Of a stretch of 64,000 nt of DNA, positions 52,343 through 60,649 are shown piece after piece (within the stretch, counting starts at the first letter, position 1; the number at the start of each line of letters is the position of its first letter). Source of the DNA: Olivibacter oleidegradans (GTDB lineage: Bacteria > Bacteroidota > Bacteroidia > Sphingobacteriales > Sphingobacteriaceae). A model generated the notes under the pieces. The model was not told where the DNA came from and did no database searches. It worked only from the letters and a program-made list of their open reading frames with translations. A program made the translations under genes and the position numbers. The stretch is from contig NZ_JBHLWO010000008.1 of the NCBI RefSeq assembly GCF_042432805.1, positions 1 to 64,000 of the forward strand, written 5' to 3'.

Positions 52343-53161
52343 TTACCCTTCAATACCGAATTTCTCCAAAATGGTGCTGGTAACACCGGTAGAAGAATAT
52401 CCACCATCGTGGTATAAGTTCTGCATGGTCACCATGCGGGTCAAGTCTGAGAATAAGGTAATACAGTAATCAGCACATTGTTCTGCGCTGGCATTGCCTA
52501 GTGGTGACATGGCATCGGCAAAATCAAAGAAATCGCCAAAGCCTTTGATACCCTGTCCGGCAGTGGTTTTGGTAGGCGACTGTGAAACGGTATTAACACG
52601 TACCTTTTTGGCGACACCATAATGATAACCGAAGCTTCTCGCAATGGATTCTAAGGCAGCTTTGATATCAGCCATATCGTTGTAGAAGGAGTAGGTGCGT
52701 TGAGCGGCTGCATAGGTTAAGGCTACTACACTTCCCCATTCATTAATGGCATCTAATTTCATCGCTACTTGAAGCATTTTATGCAATGACAAAGCTGATA
52801 CGTCCATGCCCTTTTGAAAGAAGTCGTAATTAGCTTCGGTATAAGGAATGCTTTTACGCACGTTTACACTCATACCAATGGAGTGTAACACAAAATCGAT
52901 TTTACCGCCTAAAATCTCTTGGGATTTGGTGAATAGATTGGTTAAATCGTCTACACTGGTTGCGTCCGCAGGAATAATTTCCGCACCTGTTTTTGAAGCT
53001 AGTTCATTGAGTTCGCCCATACGCATAGCGATAGGAGCGTTAGTTAACACAAATGTAGCACCTTCTTCATGTGCTTTCTCGGCAACCTTCCATGCAATAG
53101 AACTGGAATTTAACGCGCCGGATATAATACCTCTTTTACCTTTCAGTAGGTTGTATGCCAT
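52343..53161 (-). CDS. fabI: Enoyl-ACP reductase (NADH), FabI
   Basis: The 272-residue short-chain dehydrogenase starts LLKGKRGIISGALNSSSIAW, the FabI form of the nucleotide site, and has FVLHSIGMS. The catalytic Tyr and Lys fit Y-x6-K in YNDMADIKAAL (about residues 165-175), and the substrate loop holds SQSPTKTTAGQGIKGF. It catalyses the last step of each fatty-acid elongation cycle in the cytoplasm and is the triclosan target. The insertion around GDFFDFADAMSPLGN is typical of Bacteroidetes FabI. It is monocistronic, with a terminator downstream. Confidence 0.95.
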   Translation of the reverse strand: MAYNLLKGKRGIISGALNSSSIAWKVAEKAHEEGATFVLTNAPIAMRMGELNELASKTGAEIIPADATSVDDLTNLFTKSQEILGGKIDFVLHSIGMSVNVRKSIPYTEANYDFFQKGMDVSALSLHKMLQVAMKLDAINEWGSVVALTYAAAQRTYSFYNDMADIKAALESIARSFGYHYGVAKKVRVNTVSQSPTKTTAGQGIKGFGDFFDFADAMSPLGNASAEQCADYCITLFSDLTRMVTMQNLYHDGGYSSTGVTSTILEKFGIEG

Positions 53162-53420
53162 ATCGGTTTGATTTATTGTAAACTGTATTTATATAAGGGG
53201 GTAAAATTACACTTTTTTTCATTAGAATAATCTATTTTTTAATGGCAATGAAGCTTGCATGAGCTTAGATTTATTCTTATCTTTTTTGAGTTGCAACTCA
53301 TGCAGGTTTCATCTATTGAGAAGCGCTCTTTAGGGAAGATGAAGTTTTGCTGTCAGCTTTTTTAATTTTTAATTTTTAATTTTACCTTATTACGTACCTT
53401 TGATGCTAATCATGTATAAT

Positions 53421-54323
53421 ATGACAAGAACCTTCGTTTCTTTTCTTCTATTCAGCATTGCGACGCTGGCACCGGCATGGGCGCAAGACTTAAATGCGCG
53501 GGTGCAGATTTTGTCGCCGCAGGTTCAAGCAACCAATAAGCGTGCTTTCGATGTATTGCAGCAAGCAATGACGGACTTCCTTAATAATAAGAAATGGAGT
53601 AATCAGCAAATCCTGCCTGAAGAACGTATCGACTGCAGCTTCGTTATTACAGTGAAAGAGTGGGACGGTAGCAGCAACTACAAAGCCGAGGCGCAGATTA
53701 TTTCAACGCGACCGGTCTACAATACCACCTATAACAGCCCTATTCTTACTTTATCCGATAAGAACTTCGATTTCACCTATACAGAAGGAGAGCCCTTGGA
53801 TTTTTCCGCGCAGCAATATCTAAGCAATATCACTTCGTTGTTAGCCTATTACGCCTACCTTATTGTGGGGCTCGACGCTGATTCGTTTAGTGAGAAAGGT
53901 GGAACACCCTATTATACACTGGCGCAGAACGTACTGAACAATGCGCAGACAGCCAATTTTGCAGGCTGGAAATCGATCGAGAGCATGAACAACCGTTTCT
54001 GGTTGGTAAATAACATGCTCGACAATAATTATGAACCGCTACGTAGCTTTTCTTATCGTTATCATTTAGATGTATTGGATAAAATGGCAGATAATCAGAA
54101 TGCTTCGAAACGAAAGTTGATCGACTTGCTACCGCTCCTAGTGAAGGTAGATCGGATGGCGCAGGGGGCCATGTACAACCAAGCTTTTTTCACTGCCAAA
54201 TCCGATGAGTTGGCAAACTTAATCGGCGGATTAACAGGACCGGAGAAAATAAAGGCAATCAATATATTATCAGAGGCCGACCCGGGAAATAGCAATAAGT
54301 ACGAAACAATAAAGAGTCTTTAA
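53421..54323 (+). CDS. DUF4835 family protein (PorD-like)
   Basis: Several in-frame starts exist (53403, 53412, 53421). The ATG at 53421 is chosen because it gives a normal signal peptide, MTRTFVSFLLFSIATLAPAW plus AQ. The 300-residue protein continues LNARVQILSPQVQ, the well-conserved DUF4835 opening, then ERIDCSFVITVKEWDGSSNY and a central hydrophobic NITSLLAYYAYLIVGLDADS. DUF4835 proteins are limited to Bacteroidetes, and some databases link them to type IX secretion as PorD-like; that role is not shown here. The gene regularly precedes recN, as here with a 21-base gap. Confidence 0.87.
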   Translation: MTRTFVSFLLFSIATLAPAWAQDLNARVQILSPQVQATNKRAFDVLQQAMTDFLNNKKWSNQQILPEERIDCSFVITVKEWDGSSNYKAEAQIISTRPVYNTTYNSPILTLSDKNFDFTYTEGEPLDFSAQQYLSNITSLLAYYAYLIVGLDADSFSEKGGTPYYTLAQNVLNNAQTANFAGWKSIESMNNRFWLVNNMLDNNYEPLRSFSYRYHLDVLDKMADNQNASKRKLIDLLPLLVKVDRMAQGAMYNQAFFTAKSDELANLIGGLTGPEKIKAINILSEADPGNSNKYETIKSL

Positions 54324-54344
54324 AAAAAACACGATCCGATACAG

Positions 54345-56000
54345 ATGCTTAAGCGCTTATTAATAAAAAACTACGCTTTAATAGATGAACTTGATATCAG
54401 TCCCGCCAAAGGGCTCAATATATTGACGGGTGAAACCGGTGCAGGGAAATCCATTATATTAGGAGCCTTATCCCTCATTCTCGGGCAAAGAGCCGAAAGC
54501 AAATACTTCTATAATCAGGCGCAGAAATGTGTAATCGAAGGTTTTTTTCAAATTGAAGAATATAATCTAGGTGATTTTTTTCAGGAAGAGGATCTCGATT
54601 ATGAGCCTGAAACCATCCTCCGTAGGGAAATAAGTGCCGATGGGAAATCCAGGGCTTTTGTAAATGACACCCCGGTTACGCTTAGCACCCTTAAAGCATT
54701 GGGCGAACGGCTGATTGATATCCACTCACAGCACGCTACCTTGGAAATCAATACAGAGGATTTTCAGCTTATGACCCTTGATAGTGTTGGTGAAAATGGA
54801 TCGCTCTTAAAAACCTATCAAGAAACCTTTAGGAAATATAGACAGGTAACACAGGCTCTTCATGACTTGATAGAGGAAAGTAAGCAGGCGCAAAGCGAGG
54901 CCGACTATCATCAGTTTTTATATGACGAATTGGCCGCTGCCAAATTGAATGGCGATGAACAGGAGGCCTTGGAACAGGAGCAGAATCAACTGAGCCATGC
55001 GGAAGAAATTAAGCGCGCCTTATTGGCTGCCAACTTTTTGTTAAGTGAGCAGGAGCAACCTGTTATTAATTCATTGAAGGAGGCAGGACTGCAGATACAG
55101 CAAGCGGAGCGTTATGTCAGTAATCTCCATGAGTTAAGTGAACGCTTGCAAAGTGCTTTGATAGAAATTAAGGACATTGCGGAAGAAGTAGAACGGACCG
55201 AGCAGCACATTCTTTTTGATGAGGGACGTCTAACCGAGGTAAACGAGCGCCTGAGTTTACTCTATCAATTACAACAGAAACATCATGTAAGCAGTGTTGC
55301 AGAGCTTTTAGCCATACAGAAAGATTTGGAAAACAAGCTTATTAAACTCTCGTCCAATGATGAGGAGATTGCAAAACTTAAGGCAGAGAGCGATGCGCTC
55401 CGTGAGGCTAGTGAAAAGCTAGCCGAAGAACTAAGGGCCAATCGACAAAAGGCCATCCCATTGGTACAAAAAGCAGTGATTGAGGTGTTATCAGAAGTAG
55501 GTATGCCAAATAGTGTTTTGTCTATTGAGCTGGATTCAAGTACATTGCGTTTATCCGGAGCAGATACGGTACGTTTCCTTTTCACAGCAAATAAGGGACA
55601 GGTGCCACAGCCATTAAATAAAGTTGCCTCAGGTGGGGAATTGTCGCGATTGATGCTGGCCATTAAATCGCTCATTGCTAAAAGTTCGGCACTTCCAACC
55701 ATCATTTTTGATGAAATTGATACCGGTATTTCGGGCGAAGTTGCCCTTAAAGTCGGAAATGTTATGGAAGAAATGGCTAAACACATGCAGGTTATTGCCA
55801 TCACCCATTTACCGCAAATTGCATCGAAGGGAAATGCCCATTACAAAGTCTATAAAGCAGAAGCAGGAGAAGTAACACGCAGTAATATGCGGAAGCTAAG
55901 CGACGAAGAACGGGTGGTTGAGGTTGCGCAAATGTTAAGTGGCAGCAATCCGGGCGAAGCGGCTTTGAAACATGCCAGTGAGTTGCTGAAACATCGATGA
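54345..56000 (+). CDS. recN: DNA repair protein RecN
   Basis: The 551 residues start LKRLLIKNYALIDELDISPA and hold GETGAGKSIILGALSLILGQ (Walker A), two long coiled-coil arms (about 150-370), the signature ASGGELSRLMLAIKSLI and Walker B IIFDEIDTGISGEVA. RecN is an SMC-like ATPase that handles double-strand breaks. It forms a pair with the DUF4835 gene. The stop codon (55998-56000) lies within the left arm of a 14-bp hairpin shared with the convergent FGE gene. Confidence 0.95.
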   Translation: MLKRLLIKNYALIDELDISPAKGLNILTGETGAGKSIILGALSLILGQRAESKYFYNQAQKCVIEGFFQIEEYNLGDFFQEEDLDYEPETILRREISADGKSRAFVNDTPVTLSTLKALGERLIDIHSQHATLEINTEDFQLMTLDSVGENGSLLKTYQETFRKYRQVTQALHDLIEESKQAQSEADYHQFLYDELAAAKLNGDEQEALEQEQNQLSHAEEIKRALLAANFLLSEQEQPVINSLKEAGLQIQQAERYVSNLHELSERLQSALIEIKDIAEEVERTEQHILFDEGRLTEVNERLSLLYQLQQKHHVSSVAELLAIQKDLENKLIKLSSNDEEIAKLKAESDALREASEKLAEELRANRQKAIPLVQKAVIEVLSEVGMPNSVLSIELDSSTLRLSGADTVRFLFTANKGQVPQPLNKVASGGELSRLMLAIKSLIAKSSALPTIIFDEIDTGISGEVALKVGNVMEEMAKHMQVIAITHLPQIASKGNAHYKVYKAEAGEVTRSNMRKLSDEERVVEVAQMLSGSNPGEAALKHASELLKHR

Positions 56001-56034
56001 AATGTTTTTATTTATAAAATATTTCATCGATGTT
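55990..56034. terminator. Hairpin overlapping the recN stop codon
   Basis: AACATCGATGAAAT (55990-56003) and ATTTCATCGATGTT (56021-56034) form a perfect 14-bp stem with a 17-base AT-rich loop. It lies between convergent genes, so it can act on both strands. A second small palindrome, ATTGTACA/TGTACAAT, lies at 56041-56060. Neither is followed by a clean T-run. Confidence 0.55.
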
Positions 56035-56067
56035 CTATTCATTGTACATTCCTGTACAATAGGGCTG

Positions 56068-57162
56068 TTAAGGTGCCTGATCCTGTACACACCTGAAGCC
56101 TAGGTTATTGCTTGCACTACTCACTTCTCCTTTTCCTCTGCTACCTGCTTTGTAACGTTCACAATATTGCTCGTTACATAAAAATGAGCCGCCTCGTTGG
56201 ACACGCTTGACCAGCCCCGGTTCGGCCGGATCATAACTATCACTTGGGCCCTTGGGATTATCCTTCTCCGCATGCTCATAAGCATCGGGACGATAGAAAT
56301 CAGCACACCATTCCCAAACATTTCCTTCCATGTCATATAAACCATATGCGTTTGCTGGAAAGGATTTTACGGGAGCAAGCTCCGCAAAGCCATCTTCTGC
56401 GGCATTACTCACCGGAAAATTTCCCTGATAGGTATTGGCAACCCATTTACCTTGCGGTTTTAATTCATCCCCCCAATAATACTTTTTTCCCACTTGTCCG
56501 GCACGCGCAGCATATTCCCATTCCGCTTCGGTGGGCAGGCGCTTTCCGGCCCATTTGGCGAATGCCTCTGCATCTTCATAGCTTACTTGAACAACGGGTT
56601 CGTTTTCCTTTCCATTAATGTTACTCCCAGGCCCTTTAGGCTGTCGCCAAGAAGCTCCGGGCACATACTTCCACCATTGTAGATGGTTATTTAGATTTAC
56701 CGGCTCTTTGGGGGGCGTGAATACCGCCGATCCCGGAACGAGTAAATCCCTCGAAACTCCGGGGAAGTCGGCCGGGTCCAGAGCCCTTTCCGCTACGGTG
56801 ATGTAACCGGTAGCCTCTACAAACTTAGCGAATTGCGCATTGGTTACCTCGTGCTCATCCATCCAAAAATCATGGACCTTCACCTCATGAATCGGCTGGG
56901 TATCAGCAAACTCGCTTGAACCCATTTGAAAAAAGCCTCCTTTAATAAAAACCATCTTCGCATCATCAGCTCCTTGTAACAGGTTTTCTTGTGTCTTTTT
57001 TACGGCTGCAGCTCGTGAAGGAATTCCTTCTGAAACACACATTGCTACGGAGTCTTTTTGATTGGCTGATTTATCCGCAGTTGAATTACAGGCTGATAAT
57101 ATCATTGCTCCGCCTACCAAAGCCTGAATCCATCGATTGCTATAGTTGTTCATAGATTGCAT
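56068..57162 (-). CDS. Formylglycine-generating enzyme with lipoprotein signal
   Basis: The 364-residue protein begins with a lipoprotein signal ending ILSAC (Cys25) and a linker. From about residue 68 it shows the FGE-sulfatase fold: MVFIKGGFFQMGS, DEHEVTNAQFAKFVEATGY, RLPTEAEWEYAARAG and GNVWEWCADFY. The catalytic pair is Cys329 and Cys334 in RGGSFLCNEQYCERYK, spaced as in human SUMF1, so this is a true copper-dependent FGE rather than only an FGE-like domain. It converts the cysteine in a CxPxR motif of sulfatases to formylglycine using oxygen. The sulfatase four to five genes upstream has that motif. Export of an FGE to the periplasm is notable. Confidence 0.88.
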   Translation of the reverse strand: MQSMNNYSNRWIQALVGGAMILSACNSTADKSANQKDSVAMCVSEGIPSRAAAVKKTQENLLQGADDAKMVFIKGGFFQMGSSEFADTQPIHEVKVHDFWMDEHEVTNAQFAKFVEATGYITVAERALDPADFPGVSRDLLVPGSAVFTPPKEPVNLNNHLQWWKYVPGASWRQPKGPGSNINGKENEPVVQVSYEDAEAFAKWAGKRLPTEAEWEYAARAGQVGKKYYWGDELKPQGKWVANTYQGNFPVSNAAEDGFAELAPVKSFPANAYGLYDMEGNVWEWCADFYRPDAYEHAEKDNPKGPSDSYDPAEPGLVKRVQRGGSFLCNEQYCERYKAGSRGKGEVSSASNNLGFRCVQDQAP

Positions 57163-57227
57163 AATATCGCTTGCACTGTTTGCTCCTTCTTTAACCTGTC
57201 GTAAATTTCATTCCTTCTCCTATTCAT

Positions 57228-58544
57228 CTATCCGAAAAGAAGCATTGCCAGTACTAAGGTAAGGATGATATTAAATAACTGAGCGATTAGAAAAACCCAA
57301 AATGGGCGCTTGCTATTCTCTCTGATTAAATCCTTAAAGTTTGTTTCTAAACCGATACTTGTAAACGCAAGGGCAAACCATAAGCCTTGTATACTTTTTA
57401 TATCCCCTTTTACCGACGCCACCGTATCGGGTTGCAAGAAAAATGAAAATAATAAAGACGCGGCGATAAAGCCTAAAACAAATTTGGGGAAACGTTCCCA
57501 AATGACACCTAAACTCGGTTTGTTGGCGGCTTCCTTTCCTGCAGGATGATTGGTATAGGTCCAATAAACAGAAATAGCAAGTGCAGCTACTCCCAATAAG
57601 ACGTTTTGAGAAAATTTAACGATCGTGCTTATTTTTAGCGCCGTTTCGCCTACCAGGGAACCGGAGGCTACCACCGCTCCCGAGGTATCGATACTTCCGC
57701 CTAACCAAGCTCCTGTTACTTCTTCCGAGAAACCAAAATAATTCGCGATGTAAGGCATGATAATCATCATGGGAATAGCCGTAATTAACACCATAGAGAC
57801 AACATATGATAATTTCTTGGAGTCGCCTTGTATAGCGCCTGATGTAGCGATGGCGGCAGAAACCCCGCAAATGGATACGGCACTGGATAACATTAAACCC
57901 AATTCTTCATCTATCTTAAACTTCTTACATAGCCAAAAAGAAAAATACCACACTGACAATACAACAACTAAGGATTGGATGAGGCCTAGTGAACCCGCTT
58001 TGAGGATATCGGAAAAGATCACATTTGTTCCGAGCAATACCAAGCCTATTTTCACCAAAAGTTCGGCCGATAAGGCTTCTTTAAGCCAAACAGGCAGTTT
58101 AACCGTATTGCCTACCAATAGGCCTACAAGCAGACTGAAAATAACGGCTTCCAATCCCAGATCTTCCATCGTTTTATTGCCTGCTAATAGCAAGGCGAGT
58201 GCCGTTAAGAAAAATACAACGGGAAAACCGAGCAAATATGGCTTTATTCTTCTACCTGTTAACAGCCCCCCCAGAATCAGCAGCGCAAAAGTAAAAATAA
58301 GCTGCTTGAATAGCTTGAGGAGGTTCGCAGCTTCAAACACGGAAGACAAGCTCTCAATAGCTGACCATTTGTACTTGGGTGCTTCCACGTGAAAACCTAA
58401 AATAGCAAGGCCGATAATGATGAAACCCAATATCACGACGGTCCAATCCTCTGTAAGAAAATTCCGCTTCGGTAGATTTTGTAATTCCGGCGATAAATCT
58501 TGTTCCTGAAGAACGGTTTCGGCCGATGTTATTCCTTCACTCAT
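57228..58544 (-). CDS. YeiH family putative sulfate/sulfite exporter
   Basis: The 438-residue membrane protein has 10-12 helices and the UPF0324 signature SSAVSICGVSAAIATSGAI plus GAWLGGSIDTSGAVVASGSL. Relatives are annotated as sulfate or sulfite exporters, largely on genomic context. Position between a sterol-desaturase-like gene and an FGE gene, in an operon containing a sulfatase, fits removal of sulfate or sulfite released in the cytoplasm. It is separated from the upstream gene by a strong hairpin (58601-58635) and from the FGE gene by 65 bases. The first 45 residues are polar and variable. Confidence 0.88.
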   Translation of the reverse strand: MSEGITSAETVLQEQDLSPELQNLPKRNFLTEDWTVVILGFIIIGLAILGFHVEAPKYKWSAIESLSSVFEAANLLKLFKQLIFTFALLILGGLLTGRRIKPYLLGFPVVFFLTALALLLAGNKTMEDLGLEAVIFSLLVGLLVGNTVKLPVWLKEALSAELLVKIGLVLLGTNVIFSDILKAGSLGLIQSLVVVLSVWYFSFWLCKKFKIDEELGLMLSSAVSICGVSAAIATSGAIQGDSKKLSYVVSMVLITAIPMMIIMPYIANYFGFSEEVTGAWLGGSIDTSGAVVASGSLVGETALKISTIVKFSQNVLLGVAALAISVYWTYTNHPAGKEAANKPSLGVIWERFPKFVLGFIAASLLFSFFLQPDTVASVKGDIKSIQGLWFALAFTSIGLETNFKDLIRENSKRPFWVFLIAQLFNIILTLVLAMLLFG

Positions 58545-58600
58545 ATTTTTTAGTATCTGATTTGATTAGTATGGAATCAAATCTATCATAATATGTTAAC

Positions 58601-58635
58601 ATGAGAAAGGATTTTTTTAAAAAATCCTTTCTCAT
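58601..58635 (-). terminator. Strong hairpin between desaturase-like and YeiH genes
   Basis: ATGAGAAAGGATTTTTT (58601-58617) and its exact complement (58619-58635) form a 17-bp inverted repeat with a single-base centre. The A/T core supplies a T-run in either direction, so transcription from the sulfatase side should drop here before yeiH and the FGE gene. Confidence 0.75.
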
Positions 58636-58642
58636 TACCAGC

Positions 58643-59599
58643 TTAAGCGGTGAACCTCGGTTGAATTCCGTCGGTTTCCAAGGGTGCGGTTACTTCTTCC
58701 TTTGTGTTATTTACTTCCACCTCATTTGGTTGGATGTCTTCGCGTACCATCGGGCCATGTGCAGCCAATTCGCTTCCGGGCACGCTGGATTTTAATAGGG
58801 GCCAAAGGAGCTGTGCGTACCACTCATCACCTTCATAATGAGAAATACCATAAGATTTCGGGTATTGCCGGGTTATTAACGCCGTCCCAAAAATAACATC
58901 CCAAAGGAAAAACATATTACCGAAATTTCCTTTGTAATATCCTATCCCATCATCGGTTGTATCTGCATGGTGAGCATGATGGGTTGCCGGTGTGGAAATC
59001 GTTCTTTCAAGTATCCATGCAAGTGGATGAAGCCATTTTTTTTCATAAAAAGGTTTATCCCATTTAATACTCGAATGTGCCATTTTAGTAATCAATGACT
59101 TTATTCCCTTTGCAAACAAAGCAGGGTAACCTAAACCTAAATACACTAAAATAACTGTTAAGTAAGTTTGCGAGAAAAAGATCGTATAAATAATATTTTG
59201 TCTGGATGCCATGGCCATTCCCATATACGAAGCCGAATGGTGTGTTCGATGAAATCGCCAAAGCCAGGGGATTTCATGATGAAGCCGATGATACCAATAT
59301 TGCGTCAAATCGTCATAAATACAGATAATCACAAAGCCCCAGAAAAAGGGAACCCACTCAAATGCATCCTTTGCGTGCGGTAAAACGAAGGGAACAAGTT
59401 TCAACCCAAAATAAGCCACTAACGGCCTTGTCACCAATCTAGGCAAAGCATAGCAGGCAAGGTCAAGTATTTTTTCATTTCGATTCCATTCCTTTCCGTA
59501 AAGGCCTAACGAAAACTCAGCAATACCGACAATCAGCGTCAGCACCGCAAGCCCCCATGTGTTTAAATTTTCAAATATGGCTTCAATAAATTGTATCAT
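58643..59599 (-). CDS. Sterol desaturase / fatty acid hydroxylase family protein
   Basis: The 318 residues form a multi-helix membrane protein with the histidine clusters that bind the di-iron centre: HRLHHE and HRTHHS (about 105-125), then THHAHHADTTDD (about 210). Members hydroxylate or desaturate sterols, carotenoids, sphingolipids or fatty acids using oxygen at the membrane. The C-terminal 35 residues are polar and probably disordered. It lies in the sulfatase operon, so the organosulfate processed could be lipid-like, but this is inference. Two tiny membrane-protein genes sit immediately upstream. Confidence 0.88.
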   Translation of the reverse strand: MIQFIEAIFENLNTWGLAVLTLIVGIAEFSLGLYGKEWNRNEKILDLACYALPRLVTRPLVAYFGLKLVPFVLPHAKDAFEWVPFFWGFVIICIYDDLTQYWYHRLHHEIPWLWRFHRTHHSASYMGMAMASRQNIIYTIFFSQTYLTVILVYLGLGYPALFAKGIKSLITKMAHSSIKWDKPFYEKKWLHPLAWILERTISTPATHHAHHADTTDDGIGYYKGNFGNMFFLWDVIFGTALITRQYPKSYGISHYEGDEWYAQLLWPLLKSSVPGSELAAHGPMVREDIQPNEVEVNNTKEEVTAPLETDGIQPRFTA

Positions 59600-59644
59600 A
59601 ATAATGTGTCATTAAGGGATAATGGATAATAGTTCTACACGCAT

Positions 59645-59776
59645 CTACTTAACCCAAGGTTTTTCACCGGTCAAATAGAAATAAAGAAACATGAGCAAAA
59701 TGGGTAGTGCGCAAATAAATATACTAAGCAGGACATTTCTTACAATCCGATCTTTAACTTCTTTTTCCAATTTCAT
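59645..59776 (-). CDS. 43-residue single-pass membrane protein
   Basis: The frame from ATG at 59776 reads MKLEKEVKDRIVRNVLLSIF, then ICALPILLMFLYFYLTGEKP and WVK. A strong ribosome-binding site (AGGAGG, 6-8 bases before the ATG on the minus strand) supports translation. It has a charged N-terminal part of about 12 residues and a single hydrophobic helix. It resembles the next small protein in having an A-(L/I)-P-(I/V)-L core in the helix. It lies 45 bases before the desaturase-like gene and 11 bases after the other small gene. Perhaps a small subunit or regulator of the desaturase-like enzyme; no known family was recognised. Confidence 0.7.
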   Translation of the reverse strand: MKLEKEVKDRIVRNVLLSIFICALPILLMFLYFYLTGEKPWVK

Positions 59777-59787
59777 TTCAATACCTC

Positions 59788-59907
59788 CTATGCAATAAGT
59801 TTTTGTAAAAAGCTAATCGTAAAAAAGATAATCAACACGGGAATGGCTGTTACTACAAGGCCTACCAGTATTTTTTTTGCCAACAAAACAATATCTTGAA
59901 AAGTCAT
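59788..59907 (-). CDS. 39-residue single-pass membrane protein
   Basis: The frame from ATG at 59907 reads MTFQDIVLLAKKILVGLVVT, then AIPVLIIFFTISFLQKLIA. It starts 4 bases after the stop of the rhodanese-thioredoxin gene and ends 11 bases before the next small gene, so the three are tightly packed as in an operon. About 22 hydrophobic residues form one helix, with a KK pair before it and a K near the end. The AIPVLIIF core matches ALPILLMF in the neighbour, suggesting two related small proteins. Function unknown. Confidence 0.62.
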   Translation of the reverse strand: MTFQDIVLLAKKILVGLVVTAIPVLIIFFTISFLQKLIA

Positions 59908-59911
59908 GTCA

Positions 59912-60616
59912 TTAAATTTTATGTTTATTCAACTCGGTAAGAATTTCTTCTTCCGAACTCAGTCCATGTTTTTTCCAAACCACCTCTTTTCCCTTGTATA
60001 AGATGAGTGTCGGTAATGCGTCCACAGCTAGCGCTTTCGTTAGCTGCTTATTATCGTAGGCTTCGATATTAACCAATTTAAGTTTATCCTTATTTTCTTC
60101 CGCTAACTTCTCCACGATCGGTTTCAGTTTTTTACATCCGCCACAATAACGAGATCCGACATCAACTAATACCAACTTTTCTGATGTAATTTGCTCGTTA
60201 AATCCTGCCAATGACAAACCATCTCCCACTGTCGATTCAACGGGTTTCCCCTGTGCTATCCATTTACTAAGTCCTCCCGGAAATTCATACACCTCCTTAA
60301 AATGCAGTGCGCGCAAAACCGCAGCCAACTTAGCACTTCGCCCGTTGCCAATAGAGTAAATAAATACGGGCGCCTCCTTTCTTAATTTCGATACTATTGA
60401 TTTAAACTGCTTTTCATCGGATACATTCAGCGCTCCCTTTACGTGATTTTGTATAAACTCTTCTTCAGAACGAGCGTCCAAAATTTGGGGATCAGGTCCG
60501 GCAGCCAATAGCTTTTTTTCAAATGTCTCGAAAGGCAATAGGTTAGTTGTTTTTTCTTGTGCCATTACTGCCTCTAGCGTGAACAGTAATAGCACGCCTA
60601 AGATTAATTGTTTCAT
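59912..60616 (-). CDS. Exported rhodanese-thioredoxin fusion protein
   Basis: The 234-residue protein has a signal peptide (cleavage near VMAQ, residue 20), a rhodanese-like domain (about 28-132) and a thioredoxin domain (about 140-234) with active site YCGGCKKLKP. In the rhodanese domain, the active loop reads FIYSIGNGRSAK: serine stands where the catalytic cysteine is expected, so sulfurtransfer activity is doubtful. The thioredoxin half looks functional, with LVDVGSRYC and a cis-proline at DALPTLILY. In the periplasm it could keep a sulfatase or FGE cysteine reduced. It follows the sulfatase gene by 33 bases. Confidence 0.85.
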   Translation of the reverse strand: MKQLILGVLLLFTLEAVMAQEKTTNLLPFETFEKKLLAAGPDPQILDARSEEEFIQNHVKGALNVSDEKQFKSIVSKLRKEAPVFIYSIGNGRSAKLAAVLRALHFKEVYEFPGGLSKWIAQGKPVESTVGDGLSLAGFNEQITSEKLVLVDVGSRYCGGCKKLKPIVEKLAEENKDKLKLVNIEAYDNKQLTKALAVDALPTLILYKGKEVVWKKHGLSSEEEILTELNKHKI

Positions 60617-60649
60617 CTTTCTATATCTGATTTATTTGACACCGAGTTA

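Noticed and set aside
53400..53420. Upstream starts for the DUF4835 gene
   Set aside because: TTG, and ATGs at 53403 and 53412, lengthen the signal peptide without conserved residues; 53421 matches the usual beginning, though 53412 cannot be excluded.
58381..58396. parS-like TTCCACGTGAAA
   Set aside because: The inner 12 bases resemble parS, but the outer positions do not fit and it is inside the YeiH coding region over 30 kb from parAB. Without ParB binding data it is not reported.
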